Positions 1 to 8,600 are shown, counted from the stretch's first letter. The stretch is DNA of 11,403 bases from Candidatus Zixiibacteriota bacterium (GCA_003641425.1 QNAH01000048.1:1-11403); one strand, 5' to 3'. Program-made: numbers and translations. Notes: generated by a model not told the origin, from the letters alone.

Positions 1-182
1 ACTATCTGCGAGTCGTCGTTGTATCTTACTTCGGTAAGACCGATGAGGAATTCAAACCGGTCGTTCTCAATCCCGCTTTGATTCTCGTTCTACTCATTAC
101 CGCCGCCGGGACGCTCCTGCTTGGTGTTCTGCCGGGATACTGGCTGGAACTGACACGAATGTGCACGTTCCCGTTTATTTAA
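1..182 (+). CDS. nuoN: NADH-quinone oxidoreductase subunit N, C-terminal end (partial)
   Basis: This is the last 59 codons of a gene that begins outside the window; the first complete codon is at base 3 and TAA is at 180-182. The visible peptide starts YLRVVVVSYFGK, then a short charged stretch (TDEEF), then a hydrophobic helix rich in Leu, Ile, Val and Ala (NPALILVLLITAAGTLLLG) and a VLPGYW turn. This order matches the C-terminus of NuoN, a proton-pumping membrane subunit of respiratory complex I, whose family usually has 'YLRVVV-M/S-YF' before the last transmembrane helix and an 'LGxxPG' turn after it. NuoL and NuoM are related antiporter-like subunits and are the main alternatives, but the YLRVVV start of the segment favours NuoN. 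nuoN is usually the last gene of the nuo operon, which fits the strong terminator just downstream. Confidence 0.8.
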   Translation, partial: YLRVVVVSYFGKTDEEFKPVVLNPALILVLLITAAGTLLLGVLPGYWLELTRMCTFPFI

Positions 183-200
183 AAAAATATCTCTGATAAA

Positions 201-236
201 ATAAAAGCCGCCCTTATCTGGCGGCTTTTATTTTTG
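201..236. terminator. Bidirectional intrinsic terminator between nuoN and the subtilase gene
   Basis: A perfect 12-bp stem (201-212 pairing with 220-231, core AAAAGCCGCC/GGCGGCTTTT) closes a 7-base loop. On the + strand it is followed by a T-rich run (TTTTATTTTTG) and ends nuoN, 18 bases after its stop. On the - strand the arm is followed by TTTTATTTTATC and lies 16 bases beyond the stop of the subtilase gene. One hairpin therefore serves both converging transcripts. Confidence 0.88.
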
Positions 237-246
237 ATTTGGCATC

Positions 247-2961
247 TTATAGCTGATAATAGCAGGGCACCGGTCCATCCTTATACAGGTAACTGATAAT
301 GTATGAGATATCCAGAATATTGACACCGCCGCTGCAGTCCGGATCGGATTTTTGAATCGGATCGGATGCGGATCCGCCACCATATAGATAATTTATTATA
401 AATGTCACATCAAGGATATTTATGCCGCCGCTGCCATCGGCATCGCCCGACGGTGCCGGATCGGGTGCCACTGCAAATTTAATGGCGCTCTCGTTATCGA
501 CAATATTCTCCGCCGGTATGCCGGTATCGAAATATGGCGTGGCGACACACCCCTCAGCGCTTAAACCTATAAGAGCGGTCGAATTTAAACCCGTCTGGCC
601 GACATCCTTATATTGATATTTGATATTGCCGTTCGAGGTCAATATCACTTCGAAAGTGGTCAGAGTGTCATAAGCCCCATTAAAATTACCAATATGATAC
701 CATTCTACAATGGTTGTATCATTGGTGGGCGAATGATAATAGTAAATACCACCCTGACTTTCACCGAGTATCAGGTCATTCCAGAAAACACTTAAAAAAG
801 TACTGAATGGTGTACCCGGAATATCAAAATTGCTGAAATAACCGCCGCTGTTGACATCTTCATCGGTAAATGAAATCCCGCCGTTGACACCTATATAGAT
901 CTGATCGTACATTACGGGCGAGTCATAAAAGGGAAAATCGAACGGCAGGGCAATTGGACCGGCCGAACCGTCATCGAGCGGATTCGCGGCGTAATTGTTG
1001 TAATATTCTACGGAAGAAATCTTGGTCCCGATATCCTTGATCTCTATCCATCCGTATTCCGGATCTTCAAGGTCTCCTGTCGAAGTAACCGTGTAGGTCG
1101 TTTCCGGCATGCATGGAACCTCAAGGAAAACCGGTACCAGCGACATTGAATCCAGAGTTCCGCCGGATACCCCCCAGCTTATTTCGATTATTCCTTTGTA
1201 GGTGTTGATCATGTTTTCAAGCACCGTGGCGTCCAGTGTCGCCGTAAGCAATAATGAATCATTCTGAATCACCGTTCCGCTGACCGGCGTGACATCGAGC
1301 CAATTGGCCGTCTTTAACAGGCTGTCGTTGCTGATTAAACTGAAATCTATATCATAACTGCCGGAACGATTGTGAAGCCACACGGGAACAGCTATTGAAG
1401 TTGGTGTTTCGATAACTGTGTCAATATAAATAGGCGTCGTATATAACGATGGCGGTGCCGTTACTGCCGCCATAGCCGCGGCCAGATCGGGGCGGGGACC
1501 GATATGCTCGGTGATATTGCCCTGCTGGGCCGATCCTGTGGCATTCAAAAGACTTCTGGCATAATCGGCATCGAAAGGGACGCCGTATTGGTTCTTATAA
1601 TACCCTTGAAGGCAGGCCACCGCTCCGGTTACAATCGGGGAGGCCGATGATGTTCCGGAAAACGTACCTGTATAATATTGATTGGTATCACCGTCGCCAT
1701 CCCAGTAACTGCCATACCCGGTGGTGAAAACCTCGCGTCCATATCCCTGTAAATTGACACGTTCGCCATAATTTGAAAAATCGAGCCGTGAACGGTCGGT
1801 TCCATAATTTCCGCTTGGAGGAGCCCCGGCACCTGCCATGATCGCATGAGAATTCCGATAAGTCGTATCGAACAACTGTCCGTAGAGAGCATCATCATAA
1901 TCTTCAGCACCGTTACCGGCGGCTTCAACGACAATAATGCCCTTGGCCCAGGCATATTGAAGCGCGTCAAACTGACTCTGCCAGTACTCCAGACAGATAT
2001 ATCCCCGTTGATCCGGACGTATCTCGAAGTCATATCGCGGTCCCGGCGAATGCAGTTCGATAAGCATGATATCGCCTGGTTCAAGGTTGTCGATTGCTGT
2101 CAGCATGGCGCCGGCACTGCCGTTATAAGCGGAGGACACCATGCCAATATCGGCCCCCGGACATATCCCGGTGATACCATATCCGTTATCGCCTCCGATC
2201 ATCTCACCGAGCACTGCTGTACCGTGATCACCGGATTTACTGTTGCCTTGACCGATTGTGGCACCCAGCGCCCTTTCCAGATCCTCATGAGTCTCATTCC
2301 AGTAATTTTCGATATCTATGATTTTCACCCCGGTGCCGTCGCCGCCGGGAAGCGTATTGGCATATACCGCATCGATCCCGATAGGAGCCGCCGTCAGATA
2401 ATATTGAAAAGGGACGTAATTGTCGGTTGGCGGATCGATATCTCCCGCCGGTTCCGGACGCGGTTCCACGTAAGCGATTTCGACAATATCAAGCCGGTTA
2501 AGCAGATTAACCATCGTCTCGGCTTCTTGGCTATCGGTGATGTCAAGAGTATAATAAAGATTGAAATCCGCCAGCTGTTGACCGGATCGAAGCTCATAAA
2601 TATATTTATCTTTACTGAGTGATTCTTCACTTTTATTTACCAGCCTGTTTAGACGTCCATTGAAATACGGGCGGATAAGGCCGTTGACCTCCTTTAAAGA
2701 CTGCCCTTTGAGAGATATCAGCTGATTACCACGGAGGCGGACATCACTTCCCTCACGAAATTTGACTATTACACGTGTTATATCGGCCTTTGGTGAGACT
2801 TTTACCGCATCCGGTTTGTCTGGTTCCTGACGGGGGATAAGGGCCATGCGGCCGCTGTCGTTGGTTTCCAATCGACTGGAATATGTCGATGAAACTGGAG
2901 TGAGGTTTAATATTGCAAAAAAGGCGGCGAAAAGAAGAAAAGTAAGAACATGTCGATTCAT
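247..2961 (-). CDS. Secreted subtilisin-like serine protease (S8 family) with C-terminal dockerin pair
   Basis: A 904-residue extracellular protease. Residues 1-25 form a signal peptide (MNRH, then a hydrophobic run to about residue 20). Residues of about 55-165 look like an inhibitor-type propeptide. The S8 domain covers about 185-500, with the triad at Asp216 (VKIIDIE), His246 (GDHGTAV) and Ser438 (FSGTSSASP), and the oxyanion Asn350 (EAAGNG). Residues of about 505-615 look like a beta-sandwich linker. Residues of about 620-830 form an Asn/Tyr-rich beta domain with YIGVNGGISF and FWNDL motifs, like the nidogen-like extracellular modules of FCB proteins. Two dockerin repeats 33 residues apart have EF-hand-like loops at 840-851 and 873-884, both ending in NILD. 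The start is supported by GGAGGA at 2965-2970, just upstream of ATG. purF lies upstream on the same strand, 157 bp away, but this gene has its own promoter. All catalytic residues are present, so it is probably active; its substrate is unknown. Fold assignments outside the S8 and dockerin parts are inference. Confidence 0.92.
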   Translation of the reverse strand: MNRHVLTFLLFAAFFAILNLTPVSSTYSSRLETNDSGRMALIPRQEPDKPDAVKVSPKADITRVIVKFREGSDVRLRGNQLISLKGQSLKEVNGLIRPYFNGRLNRLVNKSEESLSKDKYIYELRSGQQLADFNLYYTLDITDSQEAETMVNLLNRLDIVEIAYVEPRPEPAGDIDPPTDNYVPFQYYLTAAPIGIDAVYANTLPGGDGTGVKIIDIENYWNETHEDLERALGATIGQGNSKSGDHGTAVLGEMIGGDNGYGITGICPGADIGMVSSAYNGSAGAMLTAIDNLEPGDIMLIELHSPGPRYDFEIRPDQRGYICLEYWQSQFDALQYAWAKGIIVVEAAGNGAEDYDDALYGQLFDTTYRNSHAIMAGAGAPPSGNYGTDRSRLDFSNYGERVNLQGYGREVFTTGYGSYWDGDGDTNQYYTGTFSGTSSASPIVTGAVACLQGYYKNQYGVPFDADYARSLLNATGSAQQGNITEHIGPRPDLAAAMAAVTAPPSLYTTPIYIDTVIETPTSIAVPVWLHNRSGSYDIDFSLISNDSLLKTANWLDVTPVSGTVIQNDSLLLTATLDATVLENMINTYKGIIEISWGVSGGTLDSMSLVPVFLEVPCMPETTYTVTSTGDLEDPEYGWIEIKDIGTKISSVEYYNNYAANPLDDGSAGPIALPFDFPFYDSPVMYDQIYIGVNGGISFTDEDVNSGGYFSNFDIPGTPFSTFLSVFWNDLILGESQGGIYYYHSPTNDTTIVEWYHIGNFNGAYDTLTTFEVILTSNGNIKYQYKDVGQTGLNSTALIGLSAEGCVATPYFDTGIPAENIVDNESAIKFAVAPDPAPSGDADGSGGINILDVTFIINYLYGGGSASDPIQKSDPDCSGGVNILDISYIISYLYKDGPVPCYYQL

Positions 2962-3039
2962 TGTTCCTCCACTTTTTTCAGTAATACGGTCAATATAACA
3001 CGGTTCTGTAACATTTAAGCGAGTAACTGGCGTAACTAC

Positions 3040-3067
3040 AATATACCAGCAGACGCATTCTTGTCAA
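3040..3067 (-). promoter_or_regulatory. Sigma70-type promoter of the subtilase gene
   Basis: Read on the - strand, a perfect TTGACA (3062-3067) is followed after 16 bases by TATATT (3040-3045, five of six matches to TATAAT). It lies in the gap after purF and would give an untranslated leader of about 70 nt, ending in the GGAGGA ribosome binding site. I see no clear hairpin terminator between purF and this promoter, so some read-through from purF is possible. Confidence 0.65.
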
Positions 3068-3118
3068 TGACTGTTTTTTCAGATTATCGGAAGAACAAGC
3101 AGAAATTAGAGGCCGGGC

Positions 3119-4525
3119 TCACACCTTTTCAAGCCGCAGTTTATTTTGATTTTTCTCGATTTTCAGCGGATACCTGCCTGAAAAACAACTTACACAGAAA
3201 TCGCCTTCGGGCAATGAAGGCATTCCCACCATACCCGGAATCGAAAGATAGCCAAGCGAATCGACCTCGAGATACTTCTCGATCTGTTTTATCGACATCG
3301 AAGATGCGATCAGCTCTTCACGAGTTGGCATGTCGATACCGAAGAAGCATGGTGAAACAATGGGGGGAGACGATATTCTCAGGTGTATTTCTTTGGCCCC
3401 GGCCGAACGGATCAGCTTGACCAGCTTCTTTGAGGTGGTCCCGCGAACGATTGAATCATCGACCACGACCACTCGTTTGTCTCTCAATACACCGCGAACA
3501 GGATTGAATTTTACTTTGACATCGAGATCACGGATTTTTTGTTCGGGATCGATAAAGGTTCGACCGACATAATGGTTTCTTATCAGTCCGATCTCATATT
3601 TGATCCCGGATTCCTCGGAATAACCGATCGTTGCCGTTGTCGCCGAGTCCGGGACCGCGATGACTATATCTGCATCGGCAGGATGTTCCCTGGCCAGTTG
3701 CCGGCCCAGGCGACGCCGTATTTTGTCCACATTTTCACCGAAAACAATCGAATCCGGGCGTGAAAAGTAAATATACTCAAAAATGCAAAACGCATGATTA
3801 TGCTTCTTGAACGGGTATTTCGAACGCATCTGCCCGTCAAGAGTAATCTCCAGAACTTCTCCCGGGTCGATGTCACGGATATATTTGGCGCCTATAATAT
3901 CAAAGGCGCAAGTCTCCGATGCGATGACATAGCTGCCGTTGCAGCGGCCAAGGGCAAGCGGCCGAAATCCAAGAGGGTCACGGGCCGCTATTATGGAATT
4001 CTCTGTCATAAATAAAAGCGAATATGATCCTTCTACCCTGGTCAGCCCGTCACAAATCCGATTGAACCACGTTCTTTTATTCGACAGTGCGGCCAGGTGC
4101 AAAAACAATTCTGTGTCGGATGTGGTTTGAAATATCGAACCGGATTTTTCCAGCTTCTGTCTTAGGAGAAAAGAGTTGGTCAAATTTCCATTGTGGGCCA
4201 CGGCCAGTTTCTGGCTCCGATTGGTAATAAGTAGCGGCTGGATGTTGGTCAGGGAAGAGGCCCCCGTCGTCGAATACCTGGTGTGCCCAACAGCCAATCG
4301 ACCCCGCAAGCGTACAATTGTCTTTCGCTGAGAAAATACCTCGCTGACCTCACCCATTCCTTTGTAAATATTAACTCCACCGTTGCCGGAAGTGACAATT
4401 CCGGCCGATTCCTGGCCCCGGTGCTGAAGCGAATAAAGACCGAAATAGGTCAGTTCCGCCGCCCTGGGAGTCCCGATTATCCCGAAAACGCCACAATTGT
4501 CGTTTATCAAATAATCTTCAATCAT
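3119..4525 (-). CDS. purF: Amidophosphoribosyltransferase (glutamine PRPP amidotransferase)
   Basis: The first committed enzyme of de novo purine synthesis: PRPP plus glutamine gives 5-phosphoribosylamine, glutamate and pyrophosphate in the cytosol. I chose the ATG at 4523-4525 (468 residues, preceded by GGGGAG at 4528-4533). This leaves a 10-residue propeptide (MIEDYLINDN) before Cys11 of CGVFGI, the N-terminal nucleophile exposed by self-cleavage. The glutaminase domain (about 11-240) carries SLQHRGQESAG, GHTRYSTTG and AHNGN. The phosphoribosyltransferase domain carries the PRPP loop VVVVDDSIVRGTT (about 352-364). Cys247 (FCIFEYIYFSRPDS), Cys393 (SPCFFGID), Cys444 and Cys447 (CVSC) match the four ligands of the [4Fe-4S] cluster in Bacillus-type PurF, so this should be an iron-sulfur form. 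Length is normal. No other purine gene is adjacent. The frame stays open up to 4591, but that extension runs through the likely promoter. Confidence 0.97.
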   Translation of the reverse strand: MIEDYLINDNCGVFGIIGTPRAAELTYFGLYSLQHRGQESAGIVTSGNGGVNIYKGMGEVSEVFSQRKTIVRLRGRLAVGHTRYSTTGASSLTNIQPLLITNRSQKLAVAHNGNLTNSFLLRQKLEKSGSIFQTTSDTELFLHLAALSNKRTWFNRICDGLTRVEGSYSLLFMTENSIIAARDPLGFRPLALGRCNGSYVIASETCAFDIIGAKYIRDIDPGEVLEITLDGQMRSKYPFKKHNHAFCIFEYIYFSRPDSIVFGENVDKIRRRLGRQLAREHPADADIVIAVPDSATTATIGYSEESGIKYEIGLIRNHYVGRTFIDPEQKIRDLDVKVKFNPVRGVLRDKRVVVVDDSIVRGTTSKKLVKLIRSAGAKEIHLRISSPPIVSPCFFGIDMPTREELIASSMSIKQIEKYLEVDSLGYLSIPGMVGMPSLPEGDFCVSCFSGRYPLKIEKNQNKLRLEKV

Positions 4526-4550
4526 ATCTCCCCATTCCTGAAAAAAACTG

Positions 4551-4579
4551 AATTTAACATCTAACCTGTTTGTTGTCAA
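4551..4579 (-). promoter_or_regulatory. Sigma70-type promoter of purF
   Basis: On the - strand TTGACA (4574-4579) is followed, after exactly 17 bases, by TAAATT (4551-4556, four of six matches). Transcription would start near 4544, only about 19 nt before the ATG at 4525. That leaves no room for a purine riboswitch in the leader and excludes the upstream in-frame start at 4591. Confidence 0.65.
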
Positions 4580-4638
4580 GCAGGAATGCAAATTCCGTTG
4601 TCACAAGTGTGAAGAGCTTTGCATATTTTTTCCGCGCC

Positions 4639-4726
4639 TGCCGGAAGCCCTGTATCTATTAATCGGCGCCCAACCGTAATCCACCGGCTGATTAGTGATT
4701 ACAGGTCGATAGTTTACCTTCCGGCA
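4639..4726. repeat. Nested inverted repeat between purF and the GAF/DHp gene
   Basis: Three inverted repeats are nested inside each other. TGCCGGAAG (4639-4647) pairs with CTTCCGGCA (4718-4726), nine perfect base pairs. CCTGTA (4649-4654) pairs with TACAGG (4700-4705), extended by TC/GA with one bulge. TTAATC (4659-4664) pairs with GATTAG (4690-4695, one G-T pair). The centre (4665-4689) is GC-rich. There is no T-tract after it on either strand, so it is not an ordinary terminator. It lies upstream of both predicted divergent promoters. It could be a protein-binding region, a small structured RNA, or part of a longer leader of the + gene; the sequence alone does not decide. Confidence 0.45.
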
Positions 4727-4748
4727 AGATAACTGCCTATCTTTAATC

Positions 4749-4757
4749 TGATATAAG
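4749..4757 (+). promoter_or_regulatory. Possible extended -10 promoter of the GAF/DHp gene
   Basis: TGATATAAG has the TGn extension plus TATAAG (4752-4757), five of six matches to TATAAT. No convincing TTGACA lies 16-18 bases upstream, which is tolerated for extended -10 promoters. Initiation would fall near 4764, about 35 nt before the start codon. Confidence 0.35.
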
Positions 4758-4785
4758 GGCACGCCTTTTGCGTAAAATGCCTTGC

Positions 4786-4791
4786 GAGGTG
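4786..4791 (+). promoter_or_regulatory. Ribosome binding site that fixes a TTG start
   Basis: GAGGTG lies 7 bases before the TTG at 4799-4801. The only nearby alternative, GTG at 4793, hits a stop after one further codon (GTG ACT TGA), so TTG is the likely start. Confidence 0.7.
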
Positions 4792-4798
4792 TAGTGAC

Positions 4799-5578
4799 TT
4801 GAAAAAAGAAGATTATATTGATCAGTTCGAAATAATGAGGGAGATCGCTCTCTCAGCGTCGGCCGGCGATAAACCAGCCGTCACCGCCGATTTGGCGTTG
4901 AGGAAAACAGCCGCTCTGATCGGACTCACGGCGGGAACCATGATCCTGTGGGATGACCGGTTTAATCCGATCCTGACGGTCACTTTTGCCGAGAACGATA
5001 TCCAGCAGAAACTCCTTGCCGAACTTGAAGACGATATATATATGAATCTGAGGAAAAATCGGCAGTTACTCTCCGCTTATGTCTCATTCGGAGGCGAACA
5101 GCCAATCTCAAGTTTCACTCTGCCGCTTAAAAAAGGCGGTAAGATACTTGGCGCCGTTGTAGGTTTGCAGGCCGGTGTCGGTTCACTTGTCAAAGAAGAT
5201 AAATTTCTCGAGACACTTGCGGCGGCCCTGTCGGTATCGGTTATGGCGGCCGGTTTGGATGATGTCATCGAGGACGAAAAACTGAAAGCAGTCATGGCTA
5301 CCGCCACCACCGTCAATCATCGTATCAACAATCCTCTGCAGGCAATTCTCGGTATTGTCCAGCTCTTTCCCCGCCAGCGGCCGGAGTTGGAGAAACCGGA
5401 TGATCAGCTGAGTGAGAACGATCGCATGTTGAAAGCAAAACTGAAAGATATCGAAGAGGCCGCTGTCAAGATAATGCAGATTACGCATCAGTTGATGAGA
5501 ATAGACAAGGTCGAATTGACTGACTATATCGACGGAACAAAAATGCTCAGACTTCCCGAGGACAATGAGTCCTCCTAG
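4799..5578 (+). CDS. GAF-like domain plus histidine-kinase dimerisation/phosphoacceptor domain, no ATPase domain
   Basis: A 259-residue cytosolic protein with no signal peptide or membrane segment. Residues of about 12-152 have the length and alternating pattern of a GAF sensor domain (TAGTMILWDDRF, SSFTLPLKKGGKILGAVVG, then a DKFLETLAAALS helix). Residues of about 158-240 resemble the DHp (HisKA) helical hairpin of sensor kinases: the H-box VNHRINNPLQAILG puts the putative phosphoacceptor at His174, and a second helix runs KDIEEAAVKIMQITHQLMRI. In kinases the usual 'H-E-I-N-N-P-L' has Glu after His; here it is Arg175. The chain ends at YIDGTKMLRLPEDNESS, just where the HATPase_c domain would begin, and a terminator follows 28 bases after the stop, so no kinase domain lies downstream. 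It may be a phosphotransfer or scaffold protein, or a partner of a separate kinase. I cannot assign a signal or pathway. Confidence 0.8.
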   Translation: MKKEDYIDQFEIMREIALSASAGDKPAVTADLALRKTAALIGLTAGTMILWDDRFNPILTVTFAENDIQQKLLAELEDDIYMNLRKNRQLLSAYVSFGGEQPISSFTLPLKKGGKILGAVVGLQAGVGSLVKEDKFLETLAAALSVSVMAAGLDDVIEDEKLKAVMATATTVNHRINNPLQAILGIVQLFPRQRPELEKPDDQLSENDRMLKAKLKDIEEAAVKIMQITHQLMRIDKVELTDYIDGTKMLRLPEDNESS

Positions 5579-5606
5579 TTCCCTCTTATCCCTACCTCAC
5601 GCAAGG

Positions 5607-5636
5607 GGTCGGCAGAATGACTGCCGGCCTTTTTTT
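5607..5636 (+). terminator. Intrinsic terminator of the GAF/DHp gene
   Basis: GGTCGGCAG (5607-5615) pairs with CTGCCGGCC (5621-5629) with one T-G pair and a 5-base loop, followed directly by seven T (5630-5636). Confidence 0.88.
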
Positions 5637-5642
5637 ATATAT

Positions 5643-5674
5643 AAAAAAAGGAGCCGCCCTGCGGCGGCTCCTTT
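5643..5674 (-). terminator. Intrinsic terminator of the 1161-residue secreted protein gene
   Basis: A perfect 12-bp stem (5647-5658 with 5663-5674, core GGAGCCGCC/GGCGGCTCC) closes a 4-base loop. Read on the - strand it is followed by seven T (complement of A at 5643-5649, the first three closing the stem base). It lies 22 bases beyond the stop at 5697. Confidence 0.9.
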
Positions 5675-5696
5675 AAAAGGTCACTAATCATTCAGA

Positions 5697-8600
5697 TTAT
5701 GGTGCATCACAGAGATAGCAATCCGGATCAGGACATTGTGGCGCCGCACCACCCTTGTACAGGTAGTTAATAATGGTAGTCACGTCGAGAATGTTGATCG
5801 AACAAGTAGCGTTCGGATCGGCCTCAGCCGGACATTCAGGAGCCGCACCGCCCTTATACAGATAGTTAATGATGTAAGTCACATCAAGAATGTTGATACT
5901 ATTGGTACTGTTGGCATCACCCGGGAAATCACAGCAGCATTGCGGTGGTGGTTCTTCACCCACTTCAGGCCAGGTGAAGATTTCCGGACGAGCCGCGATC
6001 CAGTCACGAGCCGCATCGATTGTGGCTTCCATTCCTGAAACGCCTTCGTTATATTCAGACGCCAGAATCTTGACAAATACCATAGTGTCGTTGGGAGCCA
6101 TGTCATACTGCGTGAATACTGCAATCATGTGAAGATCCTGATACAGCGAATCTTCCATAGTCGGATCTTCAGCCTGGAACACTGAATAACCGGTGATACT
6201 GTTGAATAACGGATACATCTCGTCGGCCTGCAGACCGCCTTCAGGATAGACATAAGAAATGTTTGACCTTGTCCACATGGCGCGCGGAGCCGTGAATCTT
6301 TGCGTAAGACTGTCCCAATGCGGCAGCTTGTATCCGCCGTAGAAAGACATACCGCCGAGGCGCTGATCGGCAAGGACGCAATCCTGGTTAGGAAGGCTGT
6401 CGGCCTCATATTCGGCACCGTAGCAATACATCAGATTACGGGTAGCATCGAAATCCGAGCCGTTTTCACTGCCGGAATCCGAAGGAATATCCCAGTCCAT
6501 AGCGTCACCGAAAAATACTCCATTATAAGTATTATCGGAGTTGTTAATATACTTCTGCTTCATGACTATGAATTCGCAATCTCCGCCAATCGGAGCGAAG
6601 TATTCGCATTCCATAACAATATTGGAGTCATGGGATACATACTGACCCGAATAGCCATACTGATAATCAGCATGGGTGGTCGAATCCTTAGTCGGTCCGG
6701 CCAGCGGGCGGAAACCATCGTCTGACAGCCAGTCGGCATCATACATGTAAAGATTCATTACCGGGGTACCGCCGTCATCATAGCAGAAGAACGGGCTGGC
6801 GTCATACAGATATACTCCGGCATGGTCGTCGGCGCCGGAAGTGTTATCCGTGGTATCACAGTCGTCAAAGAAGTTCATGTTGTATCCGCCGTTGCCGTTC
6901 TCGCCGCCGCTGCTGCCGAAGTTACCGGCATTGTTAAATACCAGCCGCAGACAATCGGTGTGTACATCCATCTCATCGGGGAACTGAACGGTATCGGCTA
7001 CGATCAACTCGATTTTAATTGAATCGGTGCTGCCGCCGATCGCATCTGATTCGATCACAATGTACCCGCTGCCTCCCGCCGGACCGGTCGCAATCGCTCC
7101 ACCGGCATTGAGATACATCTCAAATTCAGTGAAGTTCGGTGACAGATGTGAAATCGTCATTCCGCCTTCCACTCCGGCTTCCACTCCAAGCCATCCGGCG
7201 GTGCCGTTGACTTCGATCGTGGAAATCGAGGTAACTGTCAACGGAGCATTACCGACGTTTTCGAGCTTAACCGTATCGGTTAGCTGAATACCGGGTTTGG
7301 TCCAGGTGGGCGGCCTGATTTCCTGAGGCGAATAAGCGAGAACAGGATTCGGGACCGGATCAATACACGGAACACGGAACCATTGGATGTTATTGGTGGT
7401 CCAAATACCGGCATCCTGCATAACCGAACCCGGGAATTTATCGTTCATGTAAAGAACATCAAGATAATAATCGCCGGTATAATCGCCGTTTGACGGATCG
7501 ACGACCGGAATCAGGTCGAAATCGGCGCCGTCATTGAGCATACCAAAACGAGAAACGGACGGATAATGATCCGATTCGCATTCATACGGGACGCCCGACG
7601 TATCGCAAAGCGGAGTCGGAGTATTGGTCAGATTACGCGCGATATCCCAGTTGTATCCATAGTTATCGGAAACCGAAATATACAGCTCGGCATTGGCAGT
7701 TCCGCTGTATCCTGCGCCGCCCCATCTCAATGCGGCACAATCGTTAAAAATACCGTGATCGAGATCGAGGAACTGAACAAAGACAGCATAGAATTTGCCG
7801 TCACACTCCGACAGCATCGGCTTGCCGAGACTCATTTCGTTCCAGGCGCCGCCGGTACAGGTGCTGTCGTTAATAGCATTGTCGGTAATATCCCAGTTGG
7901 CATCTTTTACCGTTCTGATTTCATTGGTGACCTCATCCCAGTGGAGCATACGTGAGCCATAGAAATATGTGTAATCTCCAAGACCACCGTCCGCACCAGG
8001 CGGATCAATAATACGAGCCGGCCAGAGGACATGCAGTTTATCCTGGGAATCGATCAATACCGACTGATCACCGTGAGCAAGGTAACCGCCCTTGGTGGAG
8101 TCATATGCCGTAAAGTTGACCTTTGAACCCCAGGACGCACCCATATCGGTTGACATCAAGTAATAAATATCATTGGTTCTCTGGTTGACACCAAGACCGG
8201 GATCAATCCAATCGCGATCCATGGATTCCGGGTCGCCGGGATATGCACCCGGAGGCGCCTGCCAGACCAGGGCGACCTTACCGCTGACGCGCGAGGCCGT
8301 TACCGACTGACCGATAACCGGTACAGTATCTACTACCATGGGAGGATAATCCCACGAACCGAGCGTGTCTGAACCAACTCTTCTGAAATAAGCGATAACT
8401 GAAGGCTCAGGGTCCTTGTCTTCAGACTGCTGCGAGAAGACGTGAGTCACAGTATCTCCATCCCAGACCTGATATTCCGTCGAAGGCCAGATCATTTCAT
8501 AATCGCCAAGGGCAACATCGGCAGGGGATACGCAATACTTCATGGTAGAATCAGGGACTCTTCTCTTATAAGGCGAGAAGAAACACGCCGCTTCATCAAA

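Noticed and set aside
1846..2622. 258-codon open frame on the + strand
   Set aside because: It lies fully antisense to the catalytic region of the subtilase, whose motifs are unmistakable; the peptide has no domain-like pattern and no good ribosome binding site.
4526..4573. Purine riboswitch before purF
   Set aside because: The predicted leader is only about 19 nt, and no conserved purine-aptamer core is visible.
4526..4591. N-terminal extension of purF
   Set aside because: It overlaps the predicted promoter, and PurF needs only a short propeptide before the catalytic Cys.
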